Of a stretch of 64,000 nt of DNA, positions 18,136-27,327 are shown in pieces. The notes under the pieces are model-generated. The model did no database searches. It had not been told where the DNA came from and worked only from the letters and a program-made list of their open reading frames with translations. Where the stretch lies: the NCBI GenBank assembly GCA_040752975.1, contig JBFMHF010000019.1, forward strand, positions 3,457 to 67,456, read 5' to 3'. Made by a program: the position numbers and the translations under genes. How positions within the stretch are numbered: the stretch's first letter is position 1; each line of letters opens with the position of its first letter. This stretch comes from JADLDB01 sp040752975. GTDB taxonomy: Bacteria; Myxococcota; Myxococcia; Myxococcales; Myxococcaceae.

Positions 18136-21100
18136 TCAGCGGGACTTCGCCTTGCGCCCGCGCGCGGGGAGCGCCTTGAGCAGCTCGATCGCCTCCTTCG
18201 CGTGCTGCCAGACGAGCGTGGCCTTCACCGCGCCGTCGGGATCGCCCTGCAGCGCAGCGCGAGCGTTGGCGGCGAGCTCCTGGAGCCGCTCTTGAATCAA
18301 CATCATCTGATGGGCGACGTCCTCACGAAGCCCACTCTCCACGGGCGCGGGCGCCGCGGCGGCCAGCCTCTCCAGCAGCGGAGCGAGATCGGGCATGGCC
18401 GCGGTGGCCACCGGCCGGTTCGCGATCGCCGCCAGCGCCTGGGTCATCCGCTCCAGCGAGGAGGCAAGCTCGTCGCGCGCCGGCGGGGGCTGCGCGAGGG
18501 CCCGCCCCACCTGCCCCAGCACCTGAGCGATCGCGTCCAGCTTCGGGCCCACGTCCGATGGCCGCGGCGCCTTCGCGCCCAGCAGCACCGCCTCGGTCAG
18601 CTTCTCGAGGCGGGGGCCCAGCGGCTCGGGCATGGGCGGCGGTGGCGGCGGCTTCTTCGCGGCCTCCAGCACCACGTCCTTGAGCTGTCCCAGCTCCTCG
18701 CCCAGCGAGGCGATGCTGCCGGTCACCCGCACCACCGGATCATCGTCGCCGCCGCCCTGCACCTGCACGCACTTGAAGCCCCGCTTGAGCTCTTCCCAAC
18801 GGGCCTTCTGCTCCGGCGTCTGGCGGCCGCGGAGCTCGGCCAGCTTGAGCAGGTTGCTCTCGGCCGCGCTGGTGAGCGTCTGCGACTCGCTGGCGTAGTG
18901 GGCGTCGATCAACGCCTCGAGCTCGTCGTCGGTCATCGCCGCGACGATCTTCTCCGCCAGCTTGTTCATGTTCCGGTAGCTGCCCTGAAGCTTGAAGGGG
19001 GGCTCGGTGCGGAAGCGATCGTCCTGGGACGCGCTCCTGATGTACTCCTGATTCACCTTGAGGAGCGTGCGCTGGACGAAGCGGAAGCGCCTCAGCACCT
19101 CGACGATCTCCGTCAGCTCGGCGGCCGAGTAGCTGTGCTCGAGCTCATTGGCGGACACCGTGGCCCCAGCCGCCATCGCGAGGATCTTCTGCAGATCGCC
19201 CGCCGGCCTCGCCAGCAGCGGGGCCGTCACCGGGTTCGAGGTGAGCGCGTTCTCCAGGTAGCTGGACGCGAAGAGGTCCTGCTTCCCCCCGAGAATGTCG
19301 CCCAGGTTGTAGGTGTCGGCGCGGTTGGCCAGCATGTCGGGGATCCGGAAGCGCTCCCCCGCCTCCGTGTAGGGGTTGCCCGCCATCACCACGCAGAACT
19401 TCTTCCCGCGCAGATCGTACGTGCGCGAACGGCCATTCCACACGCCCTCCACCTTGCGGGTGGCGTCGCAGAGGCTGATGAACTTCTGCAACAGCTCCGG
19501 GTTCGTGTGCTGAATGTCGTCGAGGTACAGCATGACGTTGTTGCCCAGCTCGAAGGCGAAGTTGATCCGCTCGACCTCCTGGCGCGCGGTGGCGTTGGGC
19601 GCCTCGCCGGGATCCACGCTGACCACGTCATGCCCGAGCGCCGGCCCGTTCACCTTCACGAAGGTGAGCCCCAGCCGCGTGGCGATGTACTCCATCAGCG
19701 TCGTCTTCCCGTAGCCGGGCGGAGAGACGAGCAGCAGCAGGCCCATGCGATCGGTCCGCTTCGTGTCCCCCGCCACGCCGAGCTGCTTGGCCAGGTTGGC
19801 TCCAATCAACGGCAGGTACACCTCGTCGATGAGCCGGTTGCGCACGAAGCTGGACAGCACCTTCGGCTTGAGCTCGTCGAGGCGCAACCGCGTGCGCTCC
19901 GCTTCCAGCAGACTCCGCACCTTCGCCCGGTAGCGCTGGAAGGCTGGCGTGCGCTCCTCGAGGAACCAGGTCATGCGCTGCTCGAGCTCGTCGATGCGCA
20001 GCGCGAGCGTCTGCCCCTGGACGCGCGGGTGCTGGCCCAACAGGCCCTTCACCTGGATCTCCAACACGGCGCTGGACACCTGGCGCGACAACACCACCTC
20101 GTCCACCGCGAGCAGCGCCGCGGCCTCGGGCACCACCCGGGAGAAGGCCGGGGCGCGATCGCCGGCGCCCGCCGCGTGCGCTTCGAGCCACGAGCGAGCC
20201 AGGCGGAACCGGCTCCCCACGTCGCCTTCGAGCGCGCGCAGGTCGTCCTCGAAGACGAGGCGCTGACCGGCCGTGTCGAGCACCGAGACGAGATCGTCCC
20301 TCAGCGCCACCGCGTCGCGGGACACCACGAAGCGCAGCGGGGCCTCGGCCAGCTCCTCTGACAGGTAGCGGGCGGCCACGGCGAGCTCGGCGGGCGCGAC
20401 CTCGAAACGGTTCGCCTCGGCGAAGGAGCGCAGGGCCGGCGCCACTTCGTTCGCCACGGCGTCGAGTCCGGCCCGGCTCGCGTACCGCGCCCGCAGCCGC
20501 CCCGAGGACAGGGCCCGACGACTCCAGGCCATCTTCTGGGCCTCGTCACGCCAGCCCGCCCAGAAGAGCGTCGCCAGCGCCCGGGGCCACGCAGGGAATC
20601 GCAGGAGCCCCGAGTCCTCGTACAGCGTGAGCAGGTGCTCGAGGATCGCCGCGGCGTCGACGTCGTGCACCCCGCGCTCCAGGCCGTCGTCGTAGCGCGC
20701 CTGCGCCCATTCCCGCGTGATCGCCACGAGGCCCTGCGGCGCCCGCATCGCCTCGTGCAGCTTCGCCACCGAGAGCCCGCCCTGCCCCGCCTCCGCCGCC
20801 CTCAGGATCAACGCGGCCAGGTATTCGCCGCGGTACACCTCGGGCGACTCGGACGGGAGCGTCTGCGTCCAGTACGCGCGAGCGCTGTCGACGTCCGGAT
20901 CCGCGAGGCGCTGGGCGTAGTCGCTGCCCGTGAGGTGGAGGAAGAGGCCTTCGTCTCTCGGGATGACGGTCGCGTCGAGCGGCTGGGTGTTGACGTTGAA
21001 GCGGTAGGCGCCCAGCTTCACCACGGCCTGCCCGCCCTCGAAGAGATCCTTGCGATCCCTCAGGCCACGCAGCGCGTCCTGCTTCGCCGTCTTGAGCCGC

Positions 21101-23586
21101 GAGTCCAGCTCGTCGGCCTTCACGCTGTCCTTGAGCTCGAGCAGCTGCGCGACGAGCTGCTTCAGCTTCTGCAGCATGGGATCTGCCGCGAAGTACGAGT
21201 TCAGCTCGTCCTCGCTGGCGAAGCTGGCCGAGCGCCGCCCGACCGACTGGAGGATCCGCACGCCGGCGTCGAAGAGGTGCTGCGCCCGCCGCTGCCGCTC
21301 GTCCACCAACAGCTGCTTCTTCTTGCCGAAGGCCTCGAGGAGATCCTCGCGCCTCGCCGCGAGATCGGCGGCGAACTCCTCGAAGTCGGCGAAGCGGCTC
21401 TCGAGCTCTTCGAGCTGCAGGGTGAGGCGGGTGAGCTGCTCGTCGCACTTCTCCGGCGAGTCCGCCAGCGACAGCGCCGAGTCGATCGACTGGGCGAACA
21501 GCTTGAACTGGCTGCCGAACTCCGCGCGCTTCTCGCTGCCGAGCAGCTCCTTCTTCCTCGCCAGCACGGCGGCGCGCACACGATTCAAGCCCGCGAACAC
21601 CTCGGAGATGTCCTCGAGGATCTTCGCCTTCTGCGTGGGATCTCCCGCCTCCAGGCCGCCGACGATCTCCCCCAGCAGCGACAGCCCCTGGCTCAGCCGC
21701 TCCACCTCCTGCACGAGCGGCTCGAGCTCCACCGTCTTCGCTACGGCCTGGCACCTCGCGTCCACCTCCTTCACGCCCTGGTGCAGCGGGGCGAAGGCCT
21801 GTGGGGTCAGGAGGAACTGCACGCAGCTCGCGCTCACCTCGCCGAAGGCCGTCTTCACCTCGGCTTCCATCGCCTCCACGCGGGGGAGATCGATGTAGCG
21901 GATCTCCTTCAGGGTGATCAGGTGCCCGAGCTGCCTCCGCAGGGCGCCCAGAGCGGACATGAAGCCGTCGGTGCTGGTGAGCTCCCCCGGCGAGACCTGG
22001 TGGAGCAGCTCGGCCTGCGCGGTGGTGGCCCGGGCCAGCTCCTCGGCGGCCTTCCGCTGCATCGCCAGCACCTTCTCGAACTCGTCGACGATCAGCTCGG
22101 CGTTCTTCTTGAGCTCCAGCACGGCGGGCAAGAGCCCCACCTCGGCGTGGCCCAGCCAGTGAAACTGATCGACGGTGCGGGTGCAGGCGGCGATCAACGC
22201 CTCGTAGCCGCGGCGCGTGGGCGTGTCCGACTCAGCGAGGCGCTTGAGCGTCAGCACCTCGCTGATGCCCCGCACCAGCTCCGCGTTCCCCAGCTTACCC
22301 AGCGCGGTCCGGGGCGCCGGCGCAGCCGCGGCGTGCTCCGCGGAGACGAAGGGCGTCTGCCACACCTGCACCGGATGCACCCGCGTCGGCTCGCTCGCCG
22401 CGCTCAGCAGCACCAGCCGCCCGTCGGGGAAGTTGGCGTAGCCATGCGCGGTCAGCGGGTTGGCGACCTGCTTGCGCACCAGGTTGTACGGGAAGAGCAC
22501 GTAGCTGCCCGACTCGCGCGCGAAGAAGACGAACAGCACGTCTTCTCCGTTGGGGCTCCGCACCGAGCGATGGAACACGAGATCCTTCGTGTCCTGATCG
22601 AACAACTTGGCCTCGCCCGTCTGGAGCACGTAACCACCGGGGAAGGTGATGCCCTGCTCCTCGGGCAGCGTGACGCAGGACTGGCCGATCGCGTCGGCGC
22701 GGATCACGCGGCGCGTGCGGGTGTTGAAGACCAGGTAGCGGTACGCCTTCTCACGGAAGGGCAGCACCTTGAGGAGGATCAACGCCCCCACCTTCGCGTA
22801 GTGGAACTCGGCGTCGTCGAGGGACTGGGTGGGCTCCTCCACCGGCTCCGAGTAGATGCCCTGGCCGGACTCGGTGTTGTTCTCCACCTTCACCGTGAGG
22901 TCGCCGCCCACCGTCTCGATGAAGACCTCGTCGAGGACGTTGACGTGCGGGTGGCGGCCGGTGACGTACTCGTCCCGCCCGGCGCGCTTCCACTCGAAGT
23001 CGTGCGTGGGCGGGGCCGCCCAATCGCCCTCGCCGCGGTTGTCGAGGTACGTCACGCGCCCGCTGGTGTCGACGCTGAAGCGCAGGACCTTCACGTCGCG
23101 CTCGGTGAGGCCGGTGCGGAAGACGGCGAGCAGCCGCGCTTCGGTCTTGATCAACTGGTTCAGCCGCGCGTCCTTGTAGAACTTAAAGAGCTCCTCGAAG
23201 TCCTTCACGAAGCGGCGATCCTCGAGGAAGCCGCCGCCCTCGCTCTGTGGCACCTCGGAGAAGTCGAACGTCCCGTCCTCCTTCCGCTCGCAGCGGTGCA
23301 GGCTGAAGACGTCCGACACGGCGCGCTCCTGCTTGAGGCCCATGTAGACGTTGAAGCCCATCAACAGGTACGGCCCGACCGGCACCGCGTCGCGCGGCAC
23401 GCAGTTGTTCTCGGTGCGCACCCGATCGCTGCCCAGCACCGAGAGTTCCTGCCCTCCGAACTCCTGCTTGCGTCGCGCGTTCAAGGCCTCCGCGCGCTCC
23501 GAGAGCGTCTTCGCGGTGGCCAGGAGCCGCTCGCGGATGACTTCGTAGCTCCCGCCGGCGAGGGCCGGCTCGGCTTGGGTCGACAT
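18136..23586 (-). CDS. giant AAA+ ATPase (so-called DNA-repair ATPase family), flotillin partner
   Basis: An 1816-residue protein. The AAA+ core lies near residues 1270-1470: Walker A LLVSPPGYGKTTLM (~1290), Walker B VMLYLDDIQH (~1355), the sensor-like MAGNPYTEAGERF and a following IPDMLANRADTYNLGDI. This is closest to MoxR-like ATPases. The first 450 residues look beta-rich (WAAPPTHDFEW, GYVLQTGEAKLF), residues ~500-900 are long coiled coil, and the tail has a proline run (KKPPPPPPMPE) before more helix. Similar proteins are often labelled DNA repair ATPase, but I see no nuclease or DNA-binding motif. It lies 18 bases downstream of the flotillin gene and must act with it (inference). Confidence 0.8.
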   Translation of the reverse strand: MSTQAEPALAGGSYEVIRERLLATAKTLSERAEALNARRKQEFGGQELSVLGSDRVRTENNCVPRDAVPVGPYLLMGFNVYMGLKQERAVSDVFSLHRCERKEDGTFDFSEVPQSEGGGFLEDRRFVKDFEELFKFYKDARLNQLIKTEARLLAVFRTGLTERDVKVLRFSVDTSGRVTYLDNRGEGDWAAPPTHDFEWKRAGRDEYVTGRHPHVNVLDEVFIETVGGDLTVKVENNTESGQGIYSEPVEEPTQSLDDAEFHYAKVGALILLKVLPFREKAYRYLVFNTRTRRVIRADAIGQSCVTLPEEQGITFPGGYVLQTGEAKLFDQDTKDLVFHRSVRSPNGEDVLFVFFARESGSYVLFPYNLVRKQVANPLTAHGYANFPDGRLVLLSAASEPTRVHPVQVWQTPFVSAEHAAAAPAPRTALGKLGNAELVRGISEVLTLKRLAESDTPTRRGYEALIAACTRTVDQFHWLGHAEVGLLPAVLELKKNAELIVDEFEKVLAMQRKAAEELARATTAQAELLHQVSPGELTSTDGFMSALGALRRQLGHLITLKEIRYIDLPRVEAMEAEVKTAFGEVSASCVQFLLTPQAFAPLHQGVKEVDARCQAVAKTVELEPLVQEVERLSQGLSLLGEIVGGLEAGDPTQKAKILEDISEVFAGLNRVRAAVLARKKELLGSEKRAEFGSQFKLFAQSIDSALSLADSPEKCDEQLTRLTLQLEELESRFADFEEFAADLAARREDLLEAFGKKKQLLVDERQRRAQHLFDAGVRILQSVGRRSASFASEDELNSYFAADPMLQKLKQLVAQLLELKDSVKADELDSRLKTAKQDALRGLRDRKDLFEGGQAVVKLGAYRFNVNTQPLDATVIPRDEGLFLHLTGSDYAQRLADPDVDSARAYWTQTLPSESPEVYRGEYLAALILRAAEAGQGGLSVAKLHEAMRAPQGLVAITREWAQARYDDGLERGVHDVDAAAILEHLLTLYEDSGLLRFPAWPRALATLFWAGWRDEAQKMAWSRRALSSGRLRARYASRAGLDAVANEVAPALRSFAEANRFEVAPAELAVAARYLSEELAEAPLRFVVSRDAVALRDDLVSVLDTAGQRLVFEDDLRALEGDVGSRFRLARSWLEAHAAGAGDRAPAFSRVVPEAAALLAVDEVVLSRQVSSAVLEIQVKGLLGQHPRVQGQTLALRIDELEQRMTWFLEERTPAFQRYRAKVRSLLEAERTRLRLDELKPKVLSSFVRNRLIDEVYLPLIGANLAKQLGVAGDTKRTDRMGLLLLVSPPGYGKTTLMEYIATRLGLTFVKVNGPALGHDVVSVDPGEAPNATARQEVERINFAFELGNNVMLYLDDIQHTNPELLQKFISLCDATRKVEGVWNGRSRTYDLRGKKFCVVMAGNPYTEAGERFRIPDMLANRADTYNLGDILGGKQDLFASSYLENALTSNPVTAPLLARPAGDLQKILAMAAGATVSANELEHSYSAAELTEIVEVLRRFRFVQRTLLKVNQEYIRSASQDDRFRTEPPFKLQGSYRNMNKLAEKIVAAMTDDELEALIDAHYASESQTLTSAAESNLLKLAELRGRQTPEQKARWEELKRGFKCVQVQGGGDDDPVVRVTGSIASLGEELGQLKDVVLEAAKKPPPPPPMPEPLGPRLEKLTEAVLLGAKAPRPSDVGPKLDAIAQVLGQVGRALAQPPPARDELASSLERMTQALAAIANRPVATAAMPDLAPLLERLAAAAPAPVESGLREDVAHQMMLIQERLQELAANARAALQGDPDGAVKATLVWQHAKEAIELLKALPARGRKAKSR

Positions 23587-23604
23587 GAGGGCCTCGCCCG
23601 AGCG

Positions 23605-25662
23605 CTACTTCTTCGAGCTGCCTTCGCTCTTGACCATCTTCGACAGCGCGGCGGCCACGGCCAGGTTCTGTGCGTCCTGGGTGAGGCCCGGGCGAGAGAG
23701 GATCTCCTTCAGATCCTCCGGGAGGCTGCGGTTCCCCTCGAGGTAGGGCTTGAGCAGCGTGCGCAGCGAGTCGCCGTTGGTGACCGCCCCGTCGAAGCTG
23801 TGGGACAGCGACACCGCCTTGACGAACTGATCGAAGAACTGCCCGTCGCCGCCGACGATGTTGATCTTCGCGTTGGTGAGGGCGCGGGCCAGCACCTCGG
23901 CCTGGCTCGAGGCGATGTCTTTGCGCACGTGCAGCGACTCGAGCTCGACCTGCTTTTCCTTCTCGAGGCGGAGGCGGAACTCTTCGTGCTCCTTGGTGGC
24001 GCCCTGCAGCTTGGCCATCGCCGCGGCCTTCTCTGCGAGGCCCCGCGCTTCGGCGAGCAGCTTCTCCTGCACGCCGAGGGCCTCGGCCTGCACCTTCGCG
24101 CGGATCGCTTCTGCTTCCGCGATGCCCTTCTGCTGGCTGCCCTCGGCCTCGGCGAGCATCTTGAGCTTGAGGACGTTGGCCTCCGCCGCGCCCTGCTTCT
24201 CGATCGCCGCCGCGTCGGCTTCCTTCACCCGCACGGTGGCCATGCCCTGCTTCTCCTGGGCCAGCGCCGTCGCCTCCAGCACCTTCGCCTTGGCCAGGCC
24301 CTCGGCGGCGACCTCCGCCTGCGTGCCTTCGGCCTCGCGCATCTTGGCGCGCGCGTGCTTGTCGGCCGCCTCGAGCTCTGCGTCGACCTGGATCAGCCTC
24401 ACCTTCGCCTCGTGCTTGGCGACCTCCTCGGACGCCTCGGCGGCCTTCACGCGCTCGACGACGGACGCCTGGGCGGTGGCCTCGGCGGCGATCACCGCGG
24501 CTTCCTTCTTCCGCTGGGCCTCGGCGACCAGCCGCAGCTGCTTGATGTTCTCTTCCTCGGCGGCGACCTTCTTCTCCACCGAGATGCGGGTGGAGATCAC
24601 GTCGGCGATCGCCTTGCGCTCGACCTCCAGCGCCTTCTCCTTCCCGATGCGGTTGAGCTCGACTTCGCGTTCGCGGTTGATCGCCTCGAGCGCGCGATCC
24701 TTCGCCACCCGCTCGGTCTCGATGCCCACCACGCGCTCGCGGTTCTTCTCGGCGACCTGCACCTGGCGCAGCTTGTTCTGCTCGTTGATCTGCTGCTCTT
24801 CCTCGGCCTTGATCCGCGCGAGCTCGGCCTTGAGGTGCTCTTCCTGCTTCACCTTCTCGGCCTCGGCCCACTCCCTGGCCTGAATGGTCTCGATCTCCCG
24901 CTTCTGCTTGGCGGCGGCCTCGGCGCGCTGACGCTCGAGCGCGAACACCGCCTCGTCGGCCTCGACGTTCTGCTTGGTGATCTGCTTGCGCTCGGTCTGC
25001 CGGAACTCGTTGGTCAGCACCGACTGCTGGGTGGTGAGCTCGGTGATCTTCCGGATGCCCTGCGCGTCGAGGATGTTCTCCTTGTCCAGCATCTCGATCG
25101 GCGTCTGCTCGAGGTAGTCGATCGCCGCGTCCTCGAGGTTGTAGCCGTTCAGGTCCTTCCCGATGACCTGGACGATCTGATCCTTGAAGAGGTCGCGCTC
25201 CTTGTAGAGGTCCTCGAAGTTGAGCCGCTTGCCGACCGTCTTGAGGCCCTCGGAGAACTTCGCTTCGAACAGCTCCTGCAGGGTGCGCAGATCCGACGCG
25301 CGCTGGCAGCCCACGGACTGCGCCACCTTCAGCACGTCTTCCACCGTCTTGTTCACCCGGACGAAGAAGCTGACCTTGATGTCCGCGCGGATGTTGTCGG
25401 CGCAGATGAGGCCCTGCTTGCCCCGCCGGTCGATCTCGATGGTCTTCAGCGAGATGTCCATCGTCTCGGCCCGGTGGATGATCGGCAGCACGATCGAGCC
25501 GGTGAAGGCGACCTTGGGCTCGTTCTTCATGGTGTTGACGATGAGCACCTGGCCCTGCGCCACCTGCTTGTAGAAGCGGGCGAGCGCGACGCCGAAGCCG
25601 ATCAGCAGGAAGAAGCCGATCGCGATGGAGACACCGACGATGAAGAGCGTGTCTTGAGGCAT
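23605..25662 (-). CDS. flotillin/YqiK-like SPFH-domain membrane protein
   Basis: The 685-residue protein starts with one membrane segment (LFIVGVSIAIGFFLLIGFGVALA), then an SPFH/band-7 domain (about 30-210, with GSIVLPIIHRAETMDISLKT) and a very long Ala/Glu/Lys coiled coil (about 230-590), the layout of flotillins. Flotillins form oligomeric scaffolds in membrane microdomains. ATG at 25662 has GGGAGG about 10 bases upstream; a TTG six codons earlier is less likely. The YqiJ-like gene upstream reproduces the YqiJ-YqiK pair known from enterics, here extended by the giant ATPase. Confidence 0.9.
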   Translation of the reverse strand: MPQDTLFIVGVSIAIGFFLLIGFGVALARFYKQVAQGQVLIVNTMKNEPKVAFTGSIVLPIIHRAETMDISLKTIEIDRRGKQGLICADNIRADIKVSFFVRVNKTVEDVLKVAQSVGCQRASDLRTLQELFEAKFSEGLKTVGKRLNFEDLYKERDLFKDQIVQVIGKDLNGYNLEDAAIDYLEQTPIEMLDKENILDAQGIRKITELTTQQSVLTNEFRQTERKQITKQNVEADEAVFALERQRAEAAAKQKREIETIQAREWAEAEKVKQEEHLKAELARIKAEEEQQINEQNKLRQVQVAEKNRERVVGIETERVAKDRALEAINREREVELNRIGKEKALEVERKAIADVISTRISVEKKVAAEEENIKQLRLVAEAQRKKEAAVIAAEATAQASVVERVKAAEASEEVAKHEAKVRLIQVDAELEAADKHARAKMREAEGTQAEVAAEGLAKAKVLEATALAQEKQGMATVRVKEADAAAIEKQGAAEANVLKLKMLAEAEGSQQKGIAEAEAIRAKVQAEALGVQEKLLAEARGLAEKAAAMAKLQGATKEHEEFRLRLEKEKQVELESLHVRKDIASSQAEVLARALTNAKINIVGGDGQFFDQFVKAVSLSHSFDGAVTNGDSLRTLLKPYLEGNRSLPEDLKEILSRPGLTQDAQNLAVAAALSKMVKSEGSSKK

Positions 25663-25704
25663 GACGTGTGTTCCTCCCAACGGGTACTGACGTGAGTGTC
25701 CGTG

Positions 25705-26577
25705 CTACCGGCGCCGCACGCGAGACGAGAGCACTGTCCCCGCGCGCTGAGGATCCTCCAGCGCCTTCAACTCTTCCGGCAGGAGCCAGTCCACCGGCTC
25801 CACCTCGTAGATCTCCTTCGCCGGATCGAAGTCCACGAGCAGGGCGCGGTCTCCCTTCTTGAGGGAGTTCTGCTTCCCGCACACCACCATGACGTTGAGC
25901 CCCGCGCCGCCGTCGTCCACCACCGCCGTGCCGAAGCCGGCGTCGACCTTGCCGCTGGTGATGGTGCACACCTGCCCCAGCACGTCGCGGCGCCGCGCGG
26001 GCCTCGCCTGGGCCATCGCCTTCCCGAAGGGGCGGAGGAAGAGCGCCGTCGCGAAGAAGCCCGCCACCAGCGAGGCCAACAGGAGGCCAACCTTCACGAG
26101 GAGCGTGTCCGGCCGCAGCAGCGACACTCCCAGGGCTGACAGGGTCCACGACGCCAGCACCGTCGCGCTCGCCGTCACGGTGATGGGGATGCGACCAATG
26201 CCGAGCAGCGCCAGGAAGCCCGCGTCGTGCACGTCGGCCACCGCATCACCTGCGGCAGCGGCGGTCCCGGCCGCGGCGTCACCCGCGCTCTGCGCCGCCC
26301 CGGCCAGGGCGTCACCGGCGCCCTTCACCGCGCCCACCACCGCCTCGCCTGCGCCCTTGAGCGCCCCCGCCGCCGCGTCACCCGCGCCCTTCAGCGCCCC
26401 CGCCGCTGCGTCACCCGCGCCCTTCACGCCTCCGGCGATCGCGTCGGCCGCCCCGCCCGCCGCGTCGAAGACGGCCCCCGTCACCAGCGCGAACAGCCAG
26501 TAGAGAACGACGACGCCCAGCGCCACCGTCAGCGGCACGGTGGGGAAGGACAGGACGTTGTGCAGGAACCCCTCCAT
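25705..26577 (-). CDS. YqiJ/NfeD-like OB-fold membrane protein with 11-residue repeats
   Basis: The N-terminus FPTVPLTVALGVVVLYWL and the two later membrane segments, followed by an OB-fold-like C-terminal half (GQVCTITSGKVDAGFGTAVV, CGKQNSLKKGDRALLVDFD), match the YqiJ family that accompanies YqiK flotillins. Between the first membrane segment and the others sit six 11-residue repeats of consensus KGAGDAAAGAL. I take ATG at 26577 because the family begins near this point, although no clear ribosome site is seen; a TTG at 26622 would add 15 residues. The protein has 290 residues and is the first gene of the three-gene block. Confidence 0.8.
   Translation of the reverse strand: MEGFLHNVLSFPTVPLTVALGVVVLYWLFALVTGAVFDAAGGAADAIAGGVKGAGDAAAGALKGAGDAAAGALKGAGEAVVGAVKGAGDALAGAAQSAGDAAAGTAAAAGDAVADVHDAGFLALLGIGRIPITVTASATVLASWTLSALGVSLLRPDTLLVKVGLLLASLVAGFFATALFLRPFGKAMAQARPARRRDVLGQVCTITSGKVDAGFGTAVVDDGGAGLNVMVVCGKQNSLKKGDRALLVDFDPAKEIYEVEPVDWLLPEELKALEDPQRAGTVLSSRVRRR
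26227..26424 (-). repeat. six in-frame 33-bp tandem repeats (11-residue units) inside the YqiJ-like gene
   Basis: The translated units read KGAGDAAAGAL twice, then KGAGEAVVGAV, KGAGDALAGAA, QSAGDAAAGTA and AAAGDAVADV. The 11-residue period with small and apolar residues interrupted by Lys and Asp/Glu is the pattern of amphipathic hendecad helices seen in LEA-type and lipid-surface-binding proteins. The first two units are identical at the protein level, suggesting recent duplication. Confidence 0.9.
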
Positions 26578-26691
26578 TCGCGCGGCGAAGACCACCACGG
26601 AGGCGGGCAACAGCCAACGCAAACTGGCCTTCCCGAACGCCCCTGCCCTTCTGGAAGGCCGATTTTCGTGGACCCGCGGCGGCAGGCTTGC

Positions 26692-27270
26692 TCAGCCCTG
26701 TGCGTCGTCGCGTCCCAGCGCCACGCGCACCGCGCCGTCGAGCGCGCTCACCTGCACCTGCCAGGGCCGGCAACACACCGGACAGTCTTCGACGTAGGCC
26801 GCGCCGCACGCGTCCTCCGGGGCGATGGAAACCAGCACCGGCTCTCCGCAGTACGGGCAGCTCGTCTGGTGATCGAGCTCCAGCGCGGTCACGTCCTGCG
26901 GGGCCGGGCCACCAGCGAGCCAGCGTGGGCGGGCGTGCACATCAAACGGCGCCTTCGTCGCCTCGAGGCTCTCCACCAATGCGCCGCGCAGCGCGTCGAC
27001 GTCGAAGTCCGCCAGCGCGTCCCTCGCCTCCGCCAGCCGCTCCAGCGCCCGCAGGAGCAGCCGATGTGCGCCCAGCTCGCGGCCGTGCTGGTGGTGGTGC
27101 AGGGCCGCCGCCCACAGCACCAGGGCCTGCAGCACCAGCCGCTCGTCGCCCTGCGCGCGCCGCCAATGGGCTTCCCAGGCCTCGTGCGCGGCGTGGTAGC
27201 GGGCCGCCTCGAAGTCGCGCCGCCCGGCCAGCAGCGCTCGGTGGAAGTCGCGGTTCATCCCACCCTGCAT
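26692..27270 (-). CDS. DUF309 domain fused to a CPXCG cysteine-rich domain
   Basis: The N-terminal half matches DUF309: FEAARYHAAHEAWEAHW followed by helical LVLQALVLWAAALHHHQHG. The C-terminal half (about residue 125 on) is a CPXCG-type zinc-ribbon-like module: CPYCGEPVLVSI then YVEDCPVCCRPWQVQV. In my memory these two domains are usually separate small proteins. The function of either domain is unknown. The start is uncertain: ATG 27270 has GGGG about 9 bases upstream, while ATG 27258 and a GTG at 27294 are alternatives. It lies 114 bases upstream of the YqiJ-like gene on the same strand. Confidence 0.75.
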   Translation of the reverse strand: MQGGMNRDFHRALLAGRRDFEAARYHAAHEAWEAHWRRAQGDERLVLQALVLWAAALHHHQHGRELGAHRLLLRALERLAEARDALADFDVDALRGALVESLEATKAPFDVHARPRWLAGGPAPQDVTALELDHQTSCPYCGEPVLVSIAPEDACGAAYVEDCPVCCRPWQVQVSALDGAVRVALGRDDAQG

Positions 27271-27327
27271 AACGCTCAGCCCCGGGCGGCTCACGCGTTT
27301 CTTTCCGTCCTCGCCGACGGCGGCGCG

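Noticed and set aside
20635..25695. A 1686-codon plus-strand open frame opposite the AAA+ ATPase and flotillin genes
   Set aside because: It is the mirror image of two well-supported genes in very GC-rich DNA, has Leu/Arg/His-rich shadow composition and shows no domain motifs.
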